Positions 58,430-64,000 of a stretch of DNA of 64,000 nt are shown here, piece by piece. Location of the stretch: assembly GCF_002554705.1 (NCBI RefSeq), contig NZ_PDEP01000016.1, positions 1 through 64,000 of the forward strand, given 5' to 3'. The notes below the pieces were generated by a model. It had not been told where the DNA came from. It ran no database searches and saw only the letters and a program-made list of their open reading frames with translations. Position numbers and translations under genes: made by a program. Position 1 is the first letter of the stretch, and each line of letters starts with the position of its first letter. The DNA is from Longimonas halophila (GTDB taxonomy: Bacteria; Bacteroidota; Rhodothermia; Rhodothermales; Salinibacteraceae).

Positions 58430-59311
58430 TCAGGCAGACGATGGAACGTGCACAAACGCATTGTCGATGAGCCGCGTATCGCCAAAAAAGACGGCGACGG
58501 CGATGAGCACATCGTCGCCCGGATGCAAGTGGGTAACGGGCTGGAGCGACGACGCATCGACCACCGAGGCGTACTGGACGCGAGCATGCTCCGCCTGGTC
58601 GAGTGGTTTTTGCATCGCTCGAACCACCGCTTCGGCATGCTGTTCCCCGCTGGCAATGGCCTGTTCACCGGCCTGAATGGCAGCGTACACCTGCGGGGCT
58701 TCGGCGCGCTCCGCGTCGCTCAGATACGCGTTCCGCGACGAGCAGGCCAGGCCGTCGTCTTCGCGCACGGTGGGTACGCCCACAATCTCGACATCGAACA
58801 AGAGGGAATGCGCCAGGTGCTTCAGGATAACGAGTTGCTGCGCATCCTTCTGCCCAAACACCGCGACATCGGGCTTGCAGGCGTTGAGCAGCTTCGTAAC
58901 GACTGTGACTACGCCCTCAAAGTGGCCGGGACGATGCGCGCCGCAGAGGTGGTCGTTCAGCGTGTGCACGTCCACCGAAACGTACGGCTCTTCGGTCGTA
59001 GAGGCGCCGAACGGATACATCGCCTCCACCGTCGGGGCAAAGACCGCATCTACATCCCGCTCGGCGAGTATCTCGCGATCGGTATCGAGGGGGCGCGGGT
59101 AGGCGTCGTAGTCCTCGTCGGGGGCGAACTGGGTAGGATTCACGAAAATAGAAGTGACCACCGCATCCGCCTGGCGCTTTGCCTCGTTCACAAGGGCCAG
59201 ATGACCGCTGTGCAGCGCGCCCATGGTGGGCACCAGCGCTATGGTGGCACCGCGCTGATGCTGGGCATCGGCCCACTCGTGCATTGCGGCAACGTTGGTG
59301 AGGGTGGTCAT
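58430..59311 (-). CDS. panC: Pantothenate synthetase (pantoate-beta-alanine ligase)
   Basis: A 293-residue ATP-dependent ligase joining pantoate and beta-alanine. The HIGH-like motif is ALVPTMGALHSGHLALVNEA (about residues 25-45), with TSIFVNPTQFAPDEDYDAYP next and KMSKS-like RNAYLSDAER (about 188). VFGQKDAQQLVILKHL (about 150) is typical. The start MTTLTNVAAM is chosen by family length. The gene lies upstream of panD in the same direction, so both steps to pantothenate are together. Confidence 0.93.
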   Translation of the reverse strand: MTTLTNVAAMHEWADAQHQRGATIALVPTMGALHSGHLALVNEAKRQADAVVTSIFVNPTQFAPDEDYDAYPRPLDTDREILAERDVDAVFAPTVEAMYPFGASTTEEPYVSVDVHTLNDHLCGAHRPGHFEGVVTVVTKLLNACKPDVAVFGQKDAQQLVILKHLAHSLLFDVEIVGVPTVREDDGLACSSRNAYLSDAERAEAPQVYAAIQAGEQAIASGEQHAEAVVRAMQKPLDQAEHARVQYASVVDASSLQPVTHLHPGDDVLIAVAVFFGDTRLIDNAFVHVPSSA

Positions 59312-59565
59312 AGAAAGGCGGGGCTGGCAAGCGATAACAAATCGATAACAAGGCGCATCGTAACGTAACGGATGCAGATGTAACGCGCAACACAAACCCC
59401 AGCAGAGGCTGCTTGTCCATCGGCGGCGCTTCGGGGGAGGCGTAGCTTATGCTGTATAAATGACTAAATCTTGTTCTTTGCGGATGGGCGACGGCGGCGG
59501 CTGTCGGCTATCTTTTCAAGTGGATTATCAGAACTCGAATTTTTCCCTCGTTTCCCGCATCTGTT

Positions 59566-60969
59566 ATGGCTGATGACTTTCGAACTGAACGCGACTCGCT
59601 GGGCCCCATCGATGTGCCCGCCTCGGCGCTATACGGCGCGCAGACGCAGCGTGCGCTCGACAACTTTCCCGTGAGCGACCTGCGCTTTCCGCGAGCGTTC
59701 ATCCGTGCACTCGGCATTGTGAAGGTGGCGGCCGCCCGCGCCAACAACGAGCTGGAGCTGCTTGACGACGACAAGGCGGCGGCCATTGAGCAGGCCGGAC
59801 ACGACGTGATCTCGGGCCTGCTCGACGACGAGTTTGTACTCGATATTTTCCAGACGGGCAGCGGCACCTCGACCAACATGAATGCCAACGAGGTGATTGC
59901 CAACCAGGCGTCGGAGATGCTGGGGGCGGAGCGCGGAAGCAAGGCTGTGCATCCCAACGACGACGTAAACATGTCGCAGTCGTCGAACGACGTCATTCCC
60001 ACAACCATGCACGTGGCCGCCCGCACGGCGCTGCTGAACGACCTGGCTCCAGCTATGGAGGCGCTGCACACGGCCCTCGTTGAAAAGGCCGAGGCGTTCG
60101 ACGATGTCATGAAAAGCGGACGCACCCACCTGATGGACGCCACCCCCATCCGCCTGGGTCAGGAGTTTGGGGGATACGCGGCACAGGTGCAAAAATGCAT
60201 TGCGCGCATCCAGCACGGTGCGGATGAGCTCACGGAGGTGGCTCTGGGCGGCACCGCCACAGGCACGGGACTCAACCGGCATACGGAGTTCCCGGAGCGC
60301 GCGATCAAGCACATTAGCGGACTCGCGGGCGTGCCGTTTGAGGAGACGAGCAATCACTTTGCGGAGCAGGCCGGGAAGGATGCGTACGTGCAGGCACACA
60401 GCGCGCTGAACACGACTGCCACCGCGCTGCTCAAAATTGCGAACGACCTGCGGCTGCTGTCGAGTGGTCCCACAAGCGGAATCGGCGAGATCACGCTGCC
60501 CACGATTCAGCCCGGCTCCTCCATTATGCCCGGTAAGGTCAACCCGGTGCAGAGCGAACAGGTGATGATGGTAGCGGCCCGCGTGATGGGCAACCACACC
60601 ACGATCACCGTGGGCGGGCAGCACGGCAACTTCGAGCTCAACGTAATGATGCCCGTCATGGCCCACGCCATGCTCGAAAGCATCTCCATTCTAACAGGCA
60701 GCGTAACGGCCTTTACGGAGAAGTGCATCGAAGGCATCGAAGCGAATCGTGAACGGTGCCAGGAGCTGCTGGAGCTAAATCCTTCTATTGCCACAGCGCT
60801 CAACAGCGCCATCGGCTACGACAAAGCCTCGACCGTAGCGAAAACCGCTGTCAAAGAAGGCAAAACGGTGCGTGAGGTAGTCCGCGAGATGGATCTGCTG
60901 ACCGACGAAGAGCTCGACGACTACCTTGACGTGCGCGCGATGACCGAGCCCGGCGTGCCGGGTGAGTAG
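59566..60969 (+). CDS. fumC: Fumarate hydratase class II
   Basis: A 467-residue TCA-cycle enzyme interconverting fumarate and malate. SGTSTNMNANEVIANQASEM (about residues 101-120), MSQSSNDVIPTTMHVAA (about 140) and the superfamily signature GSSIMPGKVNPVQSEQVMM (about 322), whose Ser is the catalytic base, are intact. Length is normal. The gene stands alone, with DegP/Q-like protease 230 bases downstream. Confidence 0.95.
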   Translation: MADDFRTERDSLGPIDVPASALYGAQTQRALDNFPVSDLRFPRAFIRALGIVKVAAARANNELELLDDDKAAAIEQAGHDVISGLLDDEFVLDIFQTGSGTSTNMNANEVIANQASEMLGAERGSKAVHPNDDVNMSQSSNDVIPTTMHVAARTALLNDLAPAMEALHTALVEKAEAFDDVMKSGRTHLMDATPIRLGQEFGGYAAQVQKCIARIQHGADELTEVALGGTATGTGLNRHTEFPERAIKHISGLAGVPFEETSNHFAEQAGKDAYVQAHSALNTTATALLKIANDLRLLSSGPTSGIGEITLPTIQPGSSIMPGKVNPVQSEQVMMVAARVMGNHTTITVGGQHGNFELNVMMPVMAHAMLESISILTGSVTAFTEKCIEGIEANRERCQELLELNPSIATALNSAIGYDKASTVAKTAVKEGKTVREVVREMDLLTDEELDDYLDVRAMTEPGVPGE

Positions 60970-61099
60970 CGTTCACGGGCGAGTCGCGCTCATTTCCCCT
61001 GTACGACTGTCGAGATGCGCAAGGCCACCCCGCAAACGTAAGAACCCCCAAACGATTGCGGGGCGGTCTCGCCATATACGAAACAGCGGCTCCACACGT

Positions 61100-61107
61100 T
61101 ATTTTTG
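61100..61107 (+). promoter_or_regulatory. Possible Bacteroidota-type -7 promoter element
   Basis: TATTTTTG fits TAnnTTTG, about 93 bases before the start codon of the DegP/Q-like gene. No good -33 TTG is visible about 20 bases further upstream, so this is weak. Confidence 0.25.
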
Positions 61108-61199
61108 GGAGAGCGCCGTTGGGATACTCAACACACTGCCCTAAAGCGCGCTTTACGTTCGCCGCAATCACGATCTGCTCATCTTACCGACGTTCGTTC

Positions 61200-62762
61200 A
61201 TGAGTGTGAAAGGAAAAGCATCAGTGGCGGTCTTGCTCGCCGCTGCATTTATCGCGGGCATTCTCTTCACCACAGCTGGCGCCAATCTCTTTGGATGGGG
61301 CGACTCGGTGGGCACCGAGAGCCGCGCCTCAGGCCCTGGCGGCACCACAGCTATCAGCACGACGGATTCGGAGGGCTTCCAGCGTGCTGTATCGCTCGAA
61401 GACGCCTTCATGGAGGTTGCCGAGTCCGTGAATCCGGCAGTCGTTCAGATTCGCTCTGAGACCATTCAGGAGCAGCGCAGTCCGTTTCAGGGTACCCCCT
61501 TCGAAGACTTCTTTGGGCGTCCTCCTGGTGGACAGGGCGGACAGGGCGGCAATGTGCGCCAGGGGCTCGGCTCCGGCGTTGTTGTGCGTTCCGATGGCCA
61601 CATCATTACGAACAACCATGTCGTTGAGGGCGCAGACGACCTGAATGTGCGCCTTTTCGATGGCGAAGTCTACGACGCAGAGGTCGTGGGCACCGACCCG
61701 TACAGCGATCTGGCCGTCATCAAGATTGACGCGGAAGATCTGCGTGTGGTCAGCTTTGGGGATTCGGAGCAGATCCGTCCTGGCCAGTGGGTCATGGCAT
61801 TTGGATCGCCGCTGGACCAGCGCCTGAGCAATTCCGTTACGGCGGGCATCATAAGCGCGAAAGGGCGCTTGCAGCCGTCGGGCCAGCAAGACTACGGCGT
61901 GCAGAACTTCATCCAGACCGATGCGGCCATTAACCCCGGAAACTCGGGTGGTCCGCTGGTGAACCTCGATGGGCGTCTTGCAGGCATTAACACCGCCATT
62001 GCCTCGCGCACCGGACAGTTTCAGGGCGTCGGCTTTGCGATTCCGTCGAACACGGTGCAGCGCGTAACCAATCAGCTTATCGAAACAGGACGGGTCGAAC
62101 GGGCCCGCCTCGGCGTAGAGTACCGTCCGGCCAGCCAGTCGCTCATTCGGAGCGAAGGGTTGCCACGCGGCACGGCACAGATTGGCGGTGTAATGGAAGG
62201 CACCGCTGCCGAAGAGGCCAACCTACAGCCAGGCGACTTGATTACGGCAATCGATGGGGAAGAGCTGGACGACGCGCTGCAGATCAGCAATATCATTGGC
62301 GCGAAGCAGCCCGGCGATGTCGTGGAGCTGACCATCAACCGCGAGGGCGAAACCATGACGGTGGAAGTGGAGCTCGGTGGAATTGATGATCCGTCGATGG
62401 CCGAGAGCAACAACGAGTCGGAGTCCGAAAACGACTCCGCGCTATCCTCGACGGCTGAGGACATCCGCGAGGAGCTGGGCCTGGCCCTGACGGACGTGTC
62501 GGCGCGCGAGCTTGAGCGTCTGGGCATCAATGTAGACGGGGCCGTACTCATCGAGCAGGTGGACGTGCGCAACCCGGCTGTGCGAGACTCGGGATTGCAG
62601 CCGCGTCAGCTTATTGTGCAAGCGGCAGGCGAGCCCACGCCTTCCGTGGAAGCATTCGCCGAGGTTTACGATCAGATTGAGCCGGGCCAGAGCTTCCGCG
62701 TGCGGGTGATGGGGCCGCAGGGTACGCTGTACGTAACGGCCCTCCAGAAGCCTGCATCCTGA
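61200..62762 (+). CDS. DegP/DegQ-type periplasmic serine protease
   Basis: A 520-residue HtrA-family protease/chaperone. A signal anchor (SVAVLLAAAFIAGILFTTAG, residues about 8-27) leads to the S1C trypsin-like domain with catalytic His140 (ITNNHVVEG), Asp170 (YSDLAVIKID) and Ser249 (NPGNSGGPL). Two PDZ domains follow (about residues 310-400 and 435-515: GTAAEEANLQPGDLITAIDG; SGLQPRQLIVQAAGE), joined by an acidic Ser/Glu-rich linker. It degrades or refolds damaged envelope proteins. The start MSVKGKAS is chosen for the signal anchor; the frame is open upstream to 61056. Confidence 0.92.
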   Translation: MSVKGKASVAVLLAAAFIAGILFTTAGANLFGWGDSVGTESRASGPGGTTAISTTDSEGFQRAVSLEDAFMEVAESVNPAVVQIRSETIQEQRSPFQGTPFEDFFGRPPGGQGGQGGNVRQGLGSGVVVRSDGHIITNNHVVEGADDLNVRLFDGEVYDAEVVGTDPYSDLAVIKIDAEDLRVVSFGDSEQIRPGQWVMAFGSPLDQRLSNSVTAGIISAKGRLQPSGQQDYGVQNFIQTDAAINPGNSGGPLVNLDGRLAGINTAIASRTGQFQGVGFAIPSNTVQRVTNQLIETGRVERARLGVEYRPASQSLIRSEGLPRGTAQIGGVMEGTAAEEANLQPGDLITAIDGEELDDALQISNIIGAKQPGDVVELTINREGETMTVEVELGGIDDPSMAESNNESESENDSALSSTAEDIREELGLALTDVSARELERLGINVDGAVLIEQVDVRNPAVRDSGLQPRQLIVQAAGEPTPSVEAFAEVYDQIEPGQSFRVRVMGPQGTLYVTALQKPAS

Positions 62763-62824
62763 TGCCTCGTCTGGGTCGAAACCGCACCCTCAATACGACG
62801 GGCTGAACGCCTTCAACACAGAGC

Positions 62825-62862
62825 ACGCCCCAGCCTGATCAATGCAGGCTGGGGCGTTTGTC
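62825..62862 (+). terminator. Terminator hairpin after the DegP/Q-like gene
   Basis: ACGCCCCAGCCTG and CAGGCTGGGGCGT form a perfect 13-bp stem around a 7-base loop, followed by TTGTCGTTG. The T-tract is weak. Confidence 0.75.
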
Positions 62863-62930
62863 GTTGAGCGCGCTCTTTTTCGGATGCGTATCCGGTAAGA
62901 GCACCGACGTGACAGTGCACCTGCGCCCGG

Positions 62931-63200
62931 TTACTCCGTTTGCTCAGGACGGTGTTTCGGGGGCAGCCGGTCAACTAAGTCTTCCGGAAAATACGCCTGT
63001 GGGATGCGCCGCAACGTGGGCGGCGGGCCATCAAACGAGATCTTGATGCCCTTGGTCTCCCGCCGAAGCAAGTTCAGCGCGAGTGCGTAGGCCTCAGCAG
63101 CTTCAGTATTTTTTTCGTTCATGGCATGATCATACAAGATCATAAGCTGCGCGGCGATGCTCGTTACCATATCGGAGGTCGGTTTTCTGGAAGATGCCAT
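62931..63200 (-). CDS. Small protein of unknown function
   Basis: An 89-residue hydrophilic protein (MASSRKPTSDMVTSIAAQLM, then a helix AMNEKNTEAAEAYALALNLL ending in a Pro-rich tail PPPTLRRIPQAYFPEDLVDR). No signal peptide, membrane segment or known domain. The amino-acid composition and codon use look coding, and it is flanked by terminators or spacers of its own, so I consider it probably real. The repeating helix could dimerise. Confidence 0.5.
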   Translation of the reverse strand: MASSRKPTSDMVTSIAAQLMILYDHAMNEKNTEAAEAYALALNLLRRETKGIKISFDGPPPTLRRIPQAYFPEDLVDRLPPKHRPEQTE

Positions 63201-63445
63201 CGGTCTCGATCTGCCGTAAAGAGGCCAAGATGAAGGTATAAAAGCTATCTGTTTGCGTCAACCGGGTGAATGGTGGAACGGTTGCACGTGCTCAAATGCA
63301 TACTACGTTTTGCTACACCGACAAGGCGTCGCATCCACCCCGATAAACGTGTGTGACCTGCAACATTGCACATAACGGAGAAACTCTCAAGCGTGCATAG
63401 AGTGAGATAGTTCGTAATTATGCGTTCATTACAGCAACAGCACAC

Positions 63446-63700
63446 ATGCGGGGCGTAAGCTTTAAACCAAAAGGTGAAGATAACTTCTCCTCGGGCGATA
63501 TTAAAACCTATGGCGGCATCTACGCGGCCACGGCTGCCGATTTCGCCGCCGAACTGGGGTGCGACCCGCAGGAGTTTATCACAAAGGTGCATGACTCCGA
63601 GATCGAACCGCTTACCGCGGTCGGTAACGAAGAGGAGCCGGAAAAGTATAGCCTCTCGTTTGAGCGCGACAAGTTCGAGGAGATTCGTGCACTCTTCTAA
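63446..63700 (+). CDS. Small acidic protein of unknown function
   Basis: An 84-residue acidic protein (SFKPKGEDNFSSGDIKTYGG, then AATAADFAAELGCDPQEFIT and EEEPEKYSLSFERDKFEEIR). No signal or membrane segment. Two helical stretches are predicted by composition. It resembles short acidic proteins common in halophilic Bacteroidota-like bacteria, but no family is recognised. It is followed 113 bases later by a terminator. Confidence 0.55.
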   Translation: MRGVSFKPKGEDNFSSGDIKTYGGIYAATAADFAAELGCDPQEFITKVHDSEIEPLTAVGNEEEPEKYSLSFERDKFEEIRALF

Positions 63701-63813
63701 CGCATTGTATCCGAGAGCATGAAGGCTGCTGTGTGCTTACGCACGAGGCGCGTAGCGGACAGCACATTCTCGGAGCAGTTGGCCACACATTGCCCGCGAT
63801 AGCATCGCACAAG

Positions 63814-63848
63814 AAAAGCGCTGTCACATACTGTGAGGGCGCTTTTGG
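63814..63848 (+). terminator. Terminator after the small acidic protein gene
   Basis: AAAAGCGC and GCGCTTTT flank an inner TCACA-TAC-TGTGA stem; the outer stem ends in T residues. The A-rich left side also lets it act on the minus strand. Confidence 0.7.
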
Positions 63849-64000
63849 CTTTGGGGGGAGTCTGTGAGGGAGCAGCGAGGCTGCACGAACGCCAATTCCA
63901 CATTCTGTGTGTAATTTTCCTGTCTGGTTCGTAGGTTGTACTGCATGGTCGCACCGGCCTGCCTCTGTTCACTTTTGCACTAACCCCTACGCTTCTACAT
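63849..64000. other. Right-edge intergenic sequence
   Basis: About 150 bases after the terminator, in which no gene, RNA or repeat is recognisable. Confidence 0.4.

Noticed and set aside
1-64000. CRISPR array
   Set aside because: No regularly spaced direct repeats with unique spacers, and no cas genes. The repeats found are dispersed and palindromic.
1-64000. Intact insertion sequence or prophage
   Set aside because: No transposase, integrase or phage structural gene was recognised; only non-coding element remnants are present.

Overview
This window reads as chromosomal DNA from a free-living, moderately GC-rich member of the Bacteroidota-related Rhodothermota, probably a salt-adapted Salinibacter/Salisaeta-like bacterium. 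The assignment is an inference. It rests on a type IX secretion (T9SS) sorting tail on the 1231-residue protein at 28207-31902, a short PID-CTERM-type protein just before it, acidic protein compositions, two sodium-coupled transporter families (NhaC and AGCS), and gene types common in that lineage (LptF/G-like permease, TenI/ThiE, M90/MtfA peptidase, solitary CcmB). No ribosomal RNA, phage gene, intact transposase or CRISPR array is visible.

Layout. 1-14.6 kb: a broken alpha/beta hydrolase, a photolyase/cryptochrome, an LptF/G-type permease overlapping a phosphodiester glycosidase, two MBL or lipoprotein genes, a lipase, a polyprenol/diacylglycerol kinase-like membrane protein, a dienelactone hydrolase lipoprotein, hemE, a TerB-like/acyl-CoA oxidase fusion and an HNH nuclease. 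15.2-19 kb: a membrane protein, thiE-thiD, tRNA-Arg(ACG) with its terminator, and a polyprenyl diphosphate synthase. 19.6-26.3 kb: an MBL hydrolase, upp-nhaC and an AGCS symporter. 27.6-31.9 kb: two surface or secreted proteins. 32.5-33.4 kb: a VapBC-type toxin-antitoxin pair lying between the ends of a small transposable element. 33.9-37.3 kb: asparaginase and a MarR-dioxygenase-WrbA quinone-detoxification cluster. 37.4-49.3 kb: hpt, tilS, a SurA/PpiD-like foldase, mtfA, a kynureninase-like enzyme, an ADP-ribosylglycohydrolase, ccmB, dapF, phoH and 3-hydroxyacyl-CoA dehydrogenase. 50-57.5 kb: an S41 peptidase, a small conserved protein, then a five-gene cluster of ECF sigma factor, anti-sigma-like protein and three LTxxQ-motif envelope proteins, the last fused to a serine hydrolase. 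58-64 kb: panC-panD, fumC, a DegP/Q-like protease and two small unknown genes.

The two most interesting layers are (i) the sigma/LTxxQ cluster, which looks like an envelope-stress circuit whose effectors carry the same LTxxQ motif in one, two and seven-copy forms and as a fusion to a penicillin-binding-protein-like hydrolase, and (ii) the intergenic DNA, which is crowded with dispersed, mostly non-coding elements. At least two behave like miniature inverted-repeat elements (called MITE-1 and MITE-2 here), and several hairpin families show paired base changes in their stems between copies. One MITE-2-type element encloses the toxin-antitoxin pair.

All calls come from reading the sequence; no database search was run. 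Start codons are the weakest part of the gene models, because Shine-Dalgarno sequences are rarely visible here.
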